64,000 bases of DNA from positions 1 through 64,000 of the forward strand of contig CBDDJJ010000002.1 in the NCBI GenBank assembly GCA_965229625.1, given 5' to 3'. Positions 50,117 to 59,164 of this stretch are shown here, in pieces. The notes beneath the pieces were generated by a model. That model did no database searches. It was given only the letters and a program-made list of their open reading frames with translations, and was not told the DNA's origin. The position numbers were made by a program, and so were the translations under genes. The stretch's first letter is position 1; every line of letters begins with the position of its first letter. This DNA comes from JANQIO01 sp965229625 (GTDB lineage: Bacteria > Pseudomonadota > Gammaproteobacteria > Pseudomonadales > Halieaceae).

Positions 50117-50937
50117 ACCTGTAACCTCCTCGCGATATCGGCAAGGCTCGCAGGCTCGTGCCGGGACTGCGGTGGCCAGGGCGCACGCGGCTTGTGATAC
50201 AACAACCCGGTCTCGAAGCCGGATTCCGAGAAAAACCGGGCCGCCGCCTCACCGGCATCAGAGAGCGGCTCGTCCTCACGCTCATGGACAACGGTCTTCC
50301 AGTCGGTTTGTTCCGGGCAGAAGGTAATGCACTGGGATAGCACGTGCAGGAAACTGAAGCCCGGATGCTCTATGGCCTCGCTAATCAGCCGCGCCATCTG
50401 GTTGGGATTGCCCGAGTAGGCGCGCCCGATCCACGGGGCACCCGCCGCCAGCGCCACCGCCGCCGGCTTGAACGGGCGCACGCCCGGCCCGTGAGGCGTC
50501 AGCTTGCTTTGTTGCCAGTCGATGGGTGTGGTGGGTGAGGCCTGCCCCTTGGTCATGCCGTACACCTCGTTGTCCATGGCAATGTAGGTAATGTCCACGT
50601 TACGGCGGCAGGCGTGCAGGAAATGATTGCCACCGATGGAAAAGCCGTCGCCGTCGCCGCCCAGGGCGATCACTGCCAGGTCGGGTCGGGCAACTTTCAG
50701 GCCCTGGGCCACCGCCAGGCCACGGCCATGCACGCCGTGAAAGCCGTAGCTCTCTGCATAGGCCGGCAGTCGTGAGGAACAGCCGATGCCGGATACCAGC
50801 ACGGTGTCATCGCGGGACAGCGCCAGCGCCGCCATCGCTTTGGTGACCGCATTCAGCACCGAATAGTGGCCACAACCCGGGCACCAGATGGGCTTGACCC
50901 CCGACTTGTAGTCTTTGGCCTTCAATGGAGCGCTCAC
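50113..50937 (-). CDS. korB: 2-oxoacid:ferredoxin oxidoreductase beta subunit
   Basis: This 274-residue protein comes from a GTG at 50935-50937 that overlaps the upstream stop as GTGA. ThDP-binding motif: IALGGDGDGFSIGGNHF. Cysteines for a 4Fe-4S cluster are present: WCPGCGHYSV (Cys19, Cys22), SGIGCSSR and SQCITFC. It accepts the 2-oxoacid (probably 2-oxoglutarate by subunit type) and passes electrons to ferredoxin. It is the second gene of a three-gene coupled operon. Confidence 0.9.
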   Translation of the reverse strand: MSAPLKAKDYKSGVKPIWCPGCGHYSVLNAVTKAMAALALSRDDTVLVSGIGCSSRLPAYAESYGFHGVHGRGLAVAQGLKVARPDLAVIALGGDGDGFSIGGNHFLHACRRNVDITYIAMDNEVYGMTKGQASPTTPIDWQQSKLTPHGPGVRPFKPAAVALAAGAPWIGRAYSGNPNQMARLISEAIEHPGFSFLHVLSQCITFCPEQTDWKTVVHEREDEPLSDAGEAAARFFSESGFETGLLYHKPRAPWPPQSRHEPASLADIARRLQV

Positions 50938-52631
50938 GACAGACCCTCCTCCTCGATGAAACGGCAAATCTCCTGCGGGTTGAGCGGCACCGGGCCAGGA
51001 CGGGCATAGCTCACCAGCTCACCGCACTCGCCCAGCTGGCTGCGCAGGTAGTGAAACAGCTGCGCCGAATGATTCTGTTCCACCACCAGGACACGGCTGC
51101 AACCCGCCAGGGCATTCTGCATCGCGGCAACGGGCAGCGGCGCCAACAGCCGAATGGCTACCGACCGTGCGGCTAGTCCCGCCGCTTCCAGCTGTGCCGT
51201 GGCAGCCCTGACCACCGCGGCACTGGAGCCGAAGCACACCAGCGCCAGTTCACCGGTCCCGCCAATGTCTGCCCAGTCCTCTCCGTAATCGTGCTCCACC
51301 AGCTTGCGCCGGCGCTTATCCAGTTGCTGCAGGTGGTCGGACTGGGAGGCCGAGGGTGTCCCCTTTTCATTGTGTTCCAGACCGTCTGCGGTAAAGCGTT
51401 GATCGGCATCGCCCGGCACAGCCAGGGTCGACACTCCTGATTCGGTCAGTCGGTAACGAAGGTACTCACCGTCAACGCCAGAGGCCTCCGGCGGCGGCGC
51501 CTGGTGACGCCGAGGTTCGCTGACAACAGCGGTGGACTGGCCGAGGAACTGGTCAGACAACACCACGGCCGCGGTCTGCAGTACGCCCGCCAGGTGCACC
51601 GCCCAGGCGGTGGTGAACACGCAGTCGCCAATCCCCAGTGGCGACAACACCAGGTGTGGCGCATCGCCATGCAGTCCGTGCAGGGCGATATCCAGGTCCG
51701 ATTGTTCCGACTTGGTGGGAATACCCGTCGAAGGCCCGCCGCGCTGCACGTTGACGATGCACAGCGGGGTCTCACTGGCCACTGCCAGGCCAATACTCTC
51801 GCTCATCAATGCCAGGCCAGGGCCGGAGGTCGCCGTGAATGCAGGCACACCACCAAAGGAAGCCCCGAGGACCATATTGATGGCGGCGAGTTCGTCTTCT
51901 GCCTGCACCAGGTGGCCACCGAGTTGCTCAAGCGGGCCGGCCATCCATTCCAGCAGGTCCGATGCCGGCGTGATCGGGTAGGCGGCGACAAAGCGAACAC
52001 CTGCTTGCAGGGCGCCGTAGGCGGCGGCCTGGTTGCCACTGAGGCACCAGGCGCCCGGAGCACCACTGACCGGTGCGGGGCGTGGCAGTTCAAGCTCCTG
52101 GCTGAAGCCGGCGTCGATACAGGCGCGGGCGGCTTCCCGGTAGGCGGGAGCGCGGGAGGCAAGGCGCTGTTCGGCGAGCTCGCCGAGACGCTCGGCCGAT
52201 AGATTCAGGGCACACCCCAGCAGGCCCAACGCCAGCATATTGCTACGGCCCTCCGGGTGGCTCTCGCTCGCCAGTTGACTGAAAGGCACTTCCTGGATGC
52301 GCGCTGATTGAAGTTGCCGCGGGGCTTTATCCGCCGATTCACAGATCACCAGGGCGTCTTCCGCCAACCGAATCTCGTCCTCGAAGCGTTCGAAATTCAG
52401 CCAGTCCAGGGCCAGCAGCACATCGTACTCGGTGGCGGCGGTGTAATCCTCCGTCTCGGTGAGTGACAGCAGCGATGCCGCCTCCCCACCGCGAATCTGC
52501 GGTCCGAAGGCTTTGCGCAACAAGCCGCGGCCACCATTGGCCGCCCAGGCGCGCAGGAGCATCTCGCCGCAGGAAATGGCGCCGGCACCGCCGGCGCCAG
52601 TGATGGCAAGCCTCAAAACGCTCTCGGCCAT
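50934..52631 (-). CDS. korA: 2-oxoacid:ferredoxin oxidoreductase alpha subunit with fused gamma domain
   Basis: This protein has 565 residues. Residues 1-190 are the gamma-type domain (AITGAGGAGAISCGEMLLRA, AFGPQIRGGEAASLL). From about 195 is the alpha (PYR) part (SGNQAAAYGALQAGVRFVAA, YPITPASDLLEWM, TATSGPGLALMSESIG), with a C-terminal transketolase-like domain (VLVVEQNHSAQL). This fused gamma-alpha plus separate beta is the two-subunit KorAB form, found also in aerobes. 2-oxoglutarate is the usual substrate. It is the first gene of the operon. Confidence 0.9.
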   Translation of the reverse strand: MAESVLRLAITGAGGAGAISCGEMLLRAWAANGGRGLLRKAFGPQIRGGEAASLLSLTETEDYTAATEYDVLLALDWLNFERFEDEIRLAEDALVICESADKAPRQLQSARIQEVPFSQLASESHPEGRSNMLALGLLGCALNLSAERLGELAEQRLASRAPAYREAARACIDAGFSQELELPRPAPVSGAPGAWCLSGNQAAAYGALQAGVRFVAAYPITPASDLLEWMAGPLEQLGGHLVQAEDELAAINMVLGASFGGVPAFTATSGPGLALMSESIGLAVASETPLCIVNVQRGGPSTGIPTKSEQSDLDIALHGLHGDAPHLVLSPLGIGDCVFTTAWAVHLAGVLQTAAVVLSDQFLGQSTAVVSEPRRHQAPPPEASGVDGEYLRYRLTESGVSTLAVPGDADQRFTADGLEHNEKGTPSASQSDHLQQLDKRRRKLVEHDYGEDWADIGGTGELALVCFGSSAAVVRAATAQLEAAGLAARSVAIRLLAPLPVAAMQNALAGCSRVLVVEQNHSAQLFHYLRSQLGECGELVSYARPGPVPLNPQEICRFIEEEGLS

Positions 52632-52720
52632 TCGCTTCTATTCCAGGACTGTTGCAGCCCGAAGCATAGCCCGGCACAGGGTCGAGAAGTATGACGGGGA
52701 TCAATTCCCGTCGAAGGGGA

Positions 52721-53014
52721 TCAGTGTTGCAGCCACTCAGCGTCGGAAACCAGGCACATGCCACCGTAACGCTTGAGTTTCGGGGCCAGGGCTTCGGTGA
52801 TTTTTGCGGCCTCGACATCATTGCAGGCAATCAGAATGTAGCTGTTATTCATGGCGTCATTGAGCAGGTCGCCGCTACGCGCTCCACGGTCGCCGGACCC
52901 CACAACGTCGCGGATCAGGGAATAGGAGGTGATACCAAGGTCATGCAGTTCCTGCAGCACCATTTTCACATCCAGGGAATCCATGATGATTTCAATGCGT
53001 TTGACTGGCTTCAT
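52721..53014 (-). CDS. sbtB: PII-like regulator of the SbtB type
   Basis: This protein has 97 residues from MKPVKRIEIIMDSLDVKMVL; the open frame continues upstream inside the transporter gene in another frame. The ferredoxin-like PII fold with a T-loop region GSGDRGARSGDLLNDAMNNS and a final strand is recognisable. It lacks the Tyr51-type uridylylation loop of GlnB. SbtB proteins bind adenine nucleotides (including cAMP) and gate the bicarbonate transporter SbtA. The ATG overlaps the sbtA stop (ATGA), so the two are co-translated. Confidence 0.8.
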   Translation of the reverse strand: MKPVKRIEIIMDSLDVKMVLQELHDLGITSYSLIRDVVGSGDRGARSGDLLNDAMNNSYILIACNDVEAAKITEALAPKLKRYGGMCLVSDAEWLQH

Positions 53015-53985
53015 GCATGCACCCATCTGATAACGGCCAGGTAAAGCGGCAGGCCGACAACAATATTGAAGGGAAAAGTCACGGCGAGTGACAGCGTGAC
53101 GTAGAGGCTGGCATTTGCCTGTGGAATGGACAGACGCATGGCGGCCGGCACCGCAATATAAGACGCACTGGCACATAGCACCGTGAACAACAGGGCATCT
53201 CCAACCCCAAGGCCCAGCACCAGTGTCAGCGCAACGCCCAGGCCGGCATTTACCACCGGCACCAGCAGGGCAAACAGGATCAGCCCCGAGCCCGCCTCGC
53301 GCAGCGCAGCCAGCCGCCGACCGGCGATCAAGCCCATATCCAGCAGGAACAGCGTCAGCACCCCCTTGAACAGGTCCTCCGTGAAGGGCGCCAGTCCCTG
53401 GGCATGGGCATCCGTGGTCACCAGGCCGATCACCAGGCTGCCGAGAATCAGGAACACCGAGCCGTTGACGCAGGCCTCACGCAGTATTCTCGGCCAGGAG
53501 AAATCCCCGTCGGCATCCAGGTCGGCGGCAAAAAAGCGATAGAGCACCAGGCCGGTGATGATGGCCGGCGACTCCATGAGCGCCATTGCCGCTACCAGGT
53601 ATCCGCTGCTGGTAATATCCAGCGCCTGCAGGAAACCGACTGCAGTGATAAACGTGACCGCGCTGATCGATCCATAGGTGGCGGCAATGGCCGCGGCATC
53701 GTGCACCGGTACCAGGCGCCGCAACACAAAAAAAGTGTAGACCGGTACCAGCGCGGACATAAGCACCGCGGCCAGCAAGGTCATCGCAATCTCGGCACCC
53801 AGGTTGCTGTGGGAGAGTTCAACCCCACCCTTGAAGCCGATGGCCAGCAGCAGGTATAGGGACATGAGCTTGGAGATGGACTGCGGAATCTCCAGGTCCG
53901 AGCGTGTGAGCACCGCGAGAATGCCCAGGAAGAAGAACAACACCGCCGGGTTCAAGGCGGTAGATGCGAGCAATTCGGGATTCAT
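53011..53985 (-). CDS. sbtA: SbtA-type sodium-dependent bicarbonate transporter
   Basis: This 324-residue protein comes from MNPELLASTALNPAVLFFFL (ATG at 53983-53985). About ten membrane helices in two inverted halves are visible. Family words are GFKGGVELS (first half), YGSISAVTFITAVGFLQAL and GSVFLILGSLVIGLVTT. In cyanobacteria SbtA takes up bicarbonate with sodium as part of carbon concentration. No carboxysome or Rubisco gene is in the window, so here it may feed carboxylases or pH control. It is coupled to the PII-like gene. Confidence 0.85.
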   Translation of the reverse strand: MNPELLASTALNPAVLFFFLGILAVLTRSDLEIPQSISKLMSLYLLLAIGFKGGVELSHSNLGAEIAMTLLAAVLMSALVPVYTFFVLRRLVPVHDAAAIAATYGSISAVTFITAVGFLQALDITSSGYLVAAMALMESPAIITGLVLYRFFAADLDADGDFSWPRILREACVNGSVFLILGSLVIGLVTTDAHAQGLAPFTEDLFKGVLTLFLLDMGLIAGRRLAALREAGSGLILFALLVPVVNAGLGVALTLVLGLGVGDALLFTVLCASASYIAVPAAMRLSIPQANASLYVTLSLAVTFPFNIVVGLPLYLAVIRWVHA

Positions 53986-54067
53986 AGGGCCGGGCCGTCC
54001 ATGGCCCGGATTATAGGCAGGGGAATGGCGTCCCACCAAGACAGTGGGACGCCTGCATGTACCAGCC

Positions 54068-54826
54068 TCAGGCGGCGCTGGATTCGGGTGTTGCCTCCAG
54101 CCGGCGGCCAAAGCTGGGTATCAGCGCCGGCACCTTGCGCTTGTACTGGGTATATTCCGGGTGAGCCTGCTCGAGATCGCGCTCTTCCAGTGCAATGCCC
54201 AGGAAGATGTAGCCGGTGACGCCCAGCGCCAGCAGCACGTGGGTGACCGTCATCACCGGGGTGAACCAGAAGATGCCCAGCCAACCCACATAAATCGGGT
54301 GGCGAACCACGCGGTACAGGGCCGGAGTGACAAACTTGAGGTCCCGGCACTCCCGCTGGCGGAAGGTCGACCACACCTGGCGCAGGCCGAACAGGTCAAA
54401 ATGGTTGATAAGAAAGGTCGCATACAGCAGCAGGGCCCAGCTGCCGAGGTACAGGGCATTCAGGACCAGCGTTGCCCAGTCACTTTCCACCGCCCAGATC
54501 ACGCCGCCCAGCGGTGCCCAGTAGTACATCAGCGCCGCCATGGCGAGGGTAGAGAACAGCACATAGGTGCTACGCTCGGCCGCCGCCGGGATGTAGCGCG
54601 TGAGCCAGCGCTTGAAGGCGGGCCGCGCCATGCCGCTGTGTTGCACCGCGAACATTGTCAGCAAGCCCAGATTGACCAGCAGCGCGGTGCCCAGGGACAG
54701 GGTGGGCGCGGAATCAATGGTACGCGGTACCCACAGATTGCCGACAAAGCCAATGGAATACAGAAAGGTGACGAAGAACAGCAGGTAGCTGACCACGCCG
54801 TACACCAGTATCAGACTACGTTTCAT
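54068..54826 (-). CDS. mddA: Probable methanethiol S-methyltransferase (MddA type)
   Basis: This 252-residue protein has five or six membrane helices. Its sequence pattern closely resembles MddA: YGVVSYLLFFVTFLYSIGFV, DSAPTLSLGTALLVNLGLLT, FAVQHSGMARPAFKRWLTRY, ERSTYVLFSTLAM, and LINHFDLFGLRQVW. The ICMT/NnrU-type SAM site follows in YRVVRHPIYVGWLG and EERDL. MddA methylates methanethiol to dimethyl sulfide with SAM. A more general isoprenylcysteine-methyltransferase-like role cannot be excluded without alignment. It is a single gene; the RBS region is ordinary. Confidence 0.78.
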   Translation of the reverse strand: MKRSLILVYGVVSYLLFFVTFLYSIGFVGNLWVPRTIDSAPTLSLGTALLVNLGLLTMFAVQHSGMARPAFKRWLTRYIPAAAERSTYVLFSTLAMAALMYYWAPLGGVIWAVESDWATLVLNALYLGSWALLLYATFLINHFDLFGLRQVWSTFRQRECRDLKFVTPALYRVVRHPIYVGWLGIFWFTPVMTVTHVLLALGVTGYIFLGIALEERDLEQAHPEYTQYKRKVPALIPSFGRRLEATPESSAA

Positions 54827-54959
54827 TACAGACTCCCATAAGTTATTGAAAATTATTGCCTTTCGGCATGGGAGCGATTATTCGCGGCCGGCGCCCGGAA
54901 GTCCTGACGGGGCCCAAACCTTTCGGTGACTTTTCCGTGACGGCGCCCGTCAGGGCGCG

Positions 54960-57038
54960 TCAGAACTGTTCCGGAGGCGGCGGCAGGCCCACCCTGGACC
55001 CGATGTCGGCGAAGCGCGGATCGCCATAGAGACTGGCGAGATTGAGGCTGGAGTACAGCTCGCTGAGGCCGGGATCGCCCTGCCGGAAGGCCCGCTCCAG
55101 CCACTCGAAGGCCAGGTCCACCTGCCGGTTCTGCGCATAGACCTCGGCAATCTGGAATGCCGCGCCCTGGGCATCCGTGTCGATCAGCTCCTGCAGGGCC
55201 AGCTCCGCCTGCCCGGTGCGGCCGAGGTGATTGAGGGCGATGGCGCTGAGGCACAGCCGCAGGTAGTCCAGCGTCTCCAGTGCGGTCCACTGCAGGGCGT
55301 CACTGTAGCTGCCGCTGCGAATATGCCAGTTGGCTTCCAGCCAGGGCACATCGGCATGCTCCGGGTGCCGGGTTTTGAAATCATCCAGGACGCTCCTGGC
55401 CTCCGGCAACTGCCCTGCCCGCACCAACCTGATCACCAGGGAACTGGCAGCATTGGCTGAAAGCGGGTCAAGGTCGAGCGCAATGCGGGCCTCCGCCACG
55501 GCCGCTTCCTCGCGGCCGGATTTGGCCAGGAAGCGGCCGTAGGCCGAGTGCGCAGAAGCACCGCCGGGATTGATGGCCATGGCCCGGCGATAGGACTCCG
55601 CCGCCGCATCGAACTCCCAGAAATGCCGGTGCTGGATTTCACCGATCTGCACCCAGGCCTCAGCCAGTTCCGGGTCGATGCTGAGTGCCCGCCGGGCCAG
55701 CACCAGGGCTTCAGCGAAGCCACTCTCTCGGGGCAGGTCGCCGGTGGTCGCGCGCAGGCGAGTGGCATCGGCCAGTGCCACCATCGCCGCGGTGTAATCC
55801 GGGCGCAGGTCCAGCGCCTGGCGAAACAGCGTGGCAGCCGCGCCCAGGTCCTGGTTGGCGCCTCGCTTGCGCAGGGCCTGGCCACGCAGCAGCAGGCGAT
55901 AGGCTTCCGAGTCATCGGAATCGGTGGCCAAAGCCGGTGCCCCATCCGGCAGTTTGAGGCTGGCGGCGAGGATGCCCGACATCTGCTGTACCGTGGCGCG
56001 GGCAATGTCGTCGTGGAGGGAGAACACGTCATCGAACTGGCGATTGAAAATCTGCGACCAGAGCTGTGCGCCGTCCTCGACCCGGATCAGCCTGGCGGTA
56101 ATGCGGAGCTGGTCGCCATCGCGCTGCACGCTGCCCTGTACCAGGTGATCGACCCGCAGTTGCTCACCGATGGCCAGGTACTCGGTGCCGGGCTCCCTGA
56201 ACCGGGCGGCAGAGCCGGTGGCGATGACCCGCAGGCCTCGCACCCGGGTCAGTGAATTGGTCAGTGTCTCCGTGAGGCCGTCAGTGAAGTAGCCGAAGTC
56301 GGCATCCGTGGACAGGTTGCTGAACGGCAGTACCGCGAGGGAGTTGTTATAGGCTCCGGGTTGCGGGCTGACTGGCGGCGGCTGTCTGAACGCCCAGACA
56401 CCAAGACCCAGCGCCAACAATGCCACCAGAGCGGTTTGCACGGCTACCCCCTGCCACGCAGGCGGTGCGGTGGTCACCGAGGATTGCGCCGCACTCACCT
56501 CATGATTGAACTGGTAGCCCTTGCGCGCCACCGTGCGAATCACGTCTTCAGGGAAACCGTGCTGCCGGAACAGGTCCCGGGCCCGCTTGATTGACTGTGT
56601 CAGGGAGGCCTCGGTCACCACCACCGACGGCCAGATGGCGTCGAACAATTCATCCTTGCTGACCACCCGGTCCCGGGCCCGGACCAGGTAGACAATCAGG
56701 TCAAACACCTTGGGCTGCACGTCGGCCGGCTCGCCATCAAAGCAGATCTGGCGGGCTGCGGTATCGAGCTGCGCCGGCCCCACCAGGAACCGTGTCTGTC
56801 CGTCCGCCGGGCCAGGGCCGAACCCCGTCATAGGCTGCCTGGACGCGGCGCGCCAGGCGACCATCGCAGCCAGCAGTGGGGCCGCGGCCAACATCAGCAA
56901 CAGCAGCCAGCGACCGCTGGTGTCAGGCAATCCCAGGGGTGCCTGCAGCAGGTCCACGACCTGCAGGGCAGCGAAGCAGCAGACCACGTAGATGAGCAGC
57001 GCGCGAACCAGCGCTGAAGGATTCCACCCGATATTCAA
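54960..57038 (-). CDS. Membrane regulator: wHTH, TolB-like and TPR domains
   Basis: This 692-residue protein starts at a TTG (57036-57038), just before the first membrane helix; the longer upstream frame is unlikely. The order is: two membrane helices (about 10-32, 42-60); OmpR-type winged HTH (about 80-170: PKVFDLIVYLVRARDRVVSK, SLTQSIKRARDLF, VRTVARKGYQF-like end); third helix (about 195-212); TolB/adenylate-cyclase-type domain (AVLPFSNLSTDADFGYFTDG, RVDHLVQGSVQRDGDQLRIT); TPR repeats (about 360-690). CadC-like membrane regulators sense outside signals. It is divergent from the monooxygenase operon and is its likely controller. Confidence 0.8.
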   Translation of the reverse strand: MNIGWNPSALVRALLIYVVCCFAALQVVDLLQAPLGLPDTSGRWLLLLMLAAAPLLAAMVAWRAASRQPMTGFGPGPADGQTRFLVGPAQLDTAARQICFDGEPADVQPKVFDLIVYLVRARDRVVSKDELFDAIWPSVVVTEASLTQSIKRARDLFRQHGFPEDVIRTVARKGYQFNHEVSAAQSSVTTAPPAWQGVAVQTALVALLALGLGVWAFRQPPPVSPQPGAYNNSLAVLPFSNLSTDADFGYFTDGLTETLTNSLTRVRGLRVIATGSAARFREPGTEYLAIGEQLRVDHLVQGSVQRDGDQLRITARLIRVEDGAQLWSQIFNRQFDDVFSLHDDIARATVQQMSGILAASLKLPDGAPALATDSDDSEAYRLLLRGQALRKRGANQDLGAAATLFRQALDLRPDYTAAMVALADATRLRATTGDLPRESGFAEALVLARRALSIDPELAEAWVQIGEIQHRHFWEFDAAAESYRRAMAINPGGASAHSAYGRFLAKSGREEAAVAEARIALDLDPLSANAASSLVIRLVRAGQLPEARSVLDDFKTRHPEHADVPWLEANWHIRSGSYSDALQWTALETLDYLRLCLSAIALNHLGRTGQAELALQELIDTDAQGAAFQIAEVYAQNRQVDLAFEWLERAFRQGDPGLSELYSSLNLASLYGDPRFADIGSRVGLPPPPEQF

Positions 57039-57369
57039 ACAGCCACACCCCCGGAGGCTTTTGGGGAAGGGTACTTTTAATGGAGTAATGAAGAAAGCGC
57101 GCCGACAGCGCTGACAGACCGTCCCGATACTTGAACCCCCAAGGGTCAGGATGAGCCAGCTTCCACCCGGAGCAGCCGAATGCCCGCTGCGCTGATTGCC
57201 ACGCATTTGCGACCTATCCAACGATCGAAAGCAATTTTACCGCTGCGAATGGAGCTATACGGTTTAGCTATAGATTGGGCTGACAAAAAGTATTGGAAAG
57301 CATGGCTCCCGTTTCTTACCGTTGCTCATCAAGTAAGTCCCTAACTATAAAAACGGCGGAGCACACAGC
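57039..57369. promoter_or_regulatory. Divergent control region of the regulator and monooxygenase operon
   Basis: These 331 bases separate the divergent genes. The half next to the monooxygenase is AT-rich (GAGCTATACGGTTTAGCTAT, then AAAAAGTATTGG) and contains AGCTATA/TAGCTATA words about 15 bases apart, suitable for a promoter or operator. The half near the regulator contains CTTGAACCCCCAAGGGTCAG, a short inverted pair. No gene was found here. Confidence 0.45.
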
Positions 57370-59133
57370 ATGGCGGAGCGTAATCCCGGTCTCGATATTG
57401 ATGTATTGATTATCGGCACGGGGCCCGCGGGAGCGAGCGCGGCGGCGCTGCTGGCCACCTACGGCATCTCGAACATGGTGATCAACAAGTTCGGGTGGAC
57501 CGCGCGCACACCCCGTGCGCACATCACCAACCAGCGCACCATGGAAGTGTTTCGCGATCTCGGACTCGAGGAAGAAGCGGTCAGCCTGGCAGCGCCGGCG
57601 GAGTTGATGGGCGAGAACACCTACTGTGAAAGCCTGGCCGGCGACGAGTTCGGCCGCATTCACAGTTGGGGTACGCACCCACAACGCTTGGCGGACTACA
57701 CGCTGTCCAGCCCGACATCCATGTGCGACCTACCCCAGAATCTCGCCGAACCCATGCTGATCAAGGCGGCGGCCCTGCGTGGCTCAAAGGTGCGTTTCGA
57801 TACCGAGTACCTGTCTCACAAGCAGTACAAGAATCATGTCACCACCACCGTGCGTGATCGCCTGACTGGCGCGGAATATAAAGTGAAGAGCCGCTACCTG
57901 ATCGGTGCGGACGGCGCCAACTCCCGCGTTTTCGACGACGCCGGGCTGCCGCTGGCGGGCGACATGGGCCTGTCCGGTTCGATCAACATGGTGTTCGAGG
58001 CTGACCTCTCCAAATACGTGGCGCATCGCCCCAGCGTGCTCTACTGGGTGATTCAACCCGGCTCCAACATCGGCGGCCTGGGTATTGGCGTGGTGCGCAT
58101 GGTCCGTCCCTGGCACAAGTGGCTGGCCATCTGGGGCTACGAGATGGACCAGGGCCCGCCGGAAGTCACCGAGGAGTTTGCTACCCAGATCGTCCACAAC
58201 CTGATCGGCGACGACACCATAGACGTCAAGATCGAGGCCACCTCTACCTGGACAGTCAACAACGCCTGGGCCACCAACAACACCAGCGGCCGCGTGTTCT
58301 GCATGGGCGACGCTACGCACCGCCACCCGCCCACCAACGGCCTCGGTTCCAATACCTCGATACAGGATGCCTTCAACCTGTGCTGGAAGCTGGCCATGGT
58401 GCTGCGCGGCGAAGCAGACCCGTCGCTGCTTGACAGCTACCACCAGGAGCGAACCCCGGTGGCCGAGCAGATCGTCAAGCGCGCCAACAAGAGTCTGGAG
58501 GACTTCCCGCCCATACTCGGCGCACTGGGGCTGTTCGACGCGGACAACCCTGAGCAGATGCGCGCCAATATGCGCGCCCGCGCCGACAGCACCCGGGCGG
58601 CGGCCAAGCAGCGCGCCGCCATCCTCAAGGCGATCAACAGCACACACTATGTCTACAACGCCCATGGCGTCGAGATGAACCTGCGCTACACGTCGGACGC
58701 GGTGGTGCCGGACGGCTCGCGGGACCCCGGCTTCAAGCGCGATGCAGAGCTCTATCACGAGCACAGCAGCCGTCCCGGCGCGCCGATCCCGCACGCCTGG
58801 TTACAGCGCGGCAGCGACAAGATTTCGTCGATCGACCTGTGCGGACAGGGGCAGTTCACGGTCGTGACCGGTACCGGAGGCGAGGCCTGGGCCGAGGCCG
58901 CCGCAAGCCTGGCGAAGGAACTCAAGCTTCCCATCAGCGCCCATGTGATCGGTCCCAAACAAGAGGTCGAAGATCCGTTCGGTGACTTCGCCAGGCTGCG
59001 GGAAATCGACGAAAACGGCGCGCTGCTGGTACGACCTGACTTCTTTGTCGGCTGGCGCGCCAGGAAGCTGTCCAGGACGCCCGAGGCTGACCTGCGCGAG
59101 GCCCTGCTGCAGATCCTCGGCAGGAGCCCCTGA
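57370..59133 (+). CDS. FAD-dependent aromatic-type monooxygenase
   Basis: This 587-residue group A flavoprotein hydroxylase has the Rossmann FAD motif DVLIIGTGPAGASAAALLA, the DG region LIGADGANSRVF, and GDATHRHPPTNGLGSNTSIQ for the FAD ribityl part. A C-terminal thioredoxin-like domain begins at about 480. It most resembles the phenol/2,4-dichlorophenol hydroxylase (TfdB/PheA) type, which hydroxylates a phenol with NADPH and oxygen. The true substrate is unknown. It is the first gene of an operon, with the OsmC-like gene 31 bases later and the receptor after that. Confidence 0.88.
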   Translation: MAERNPGLDIDVLIIGTGPAGASAAALLATYGISNMVINKFGWTARTPRAHITNQRTMEVFRDLGLEEEAVSLAAPAELMGENTYCESLAGDEFGRIHSWGTHPQRLADYTLSSPTSMCDLPQNLAEPMLIKAAALRGSKVRFDTEYLSHKQYKNHVTTTVRDRLTGAEYKVKSRYLIGADGANSRVFDDAGLPLAGDMGLSGSINMVFEADLSKYVAHRPSVLYWVIQPGSNIGGLGIGVVRMVRPWHKWLAIWGYEMDQGPPEVTEEFATQIVHNLIGDDTIDVKIEATSTWTVNNAWATNNTSGRVFCMGDATHRHPPTNGLGSNTSIQDAFNLCWKLAMVLRGEADPSLLDSYHQERTPVAEQIVKRANKSLEDFPPILGALGLFDADNPEQMRANMRARADSTRAAAKQRAAILKAINSTHYVYNAHGVEMNLRYTSDAVVPDGSRDPGFKRDAELYHEHSSRPGAPIPHAWLQRGSDKISSIDLCGQGQFTVVTGTGGEAWAEAAASLAKELKLPISAHVIGPKQEVEDPFGDFARLREIDENGALLVRPDFFVGWRARKLSRTPEADLREALLQILGRSP

Positions 59134-59164
59134 ACCGCACCCTACGACAGAGCGAGGCAAAGCG

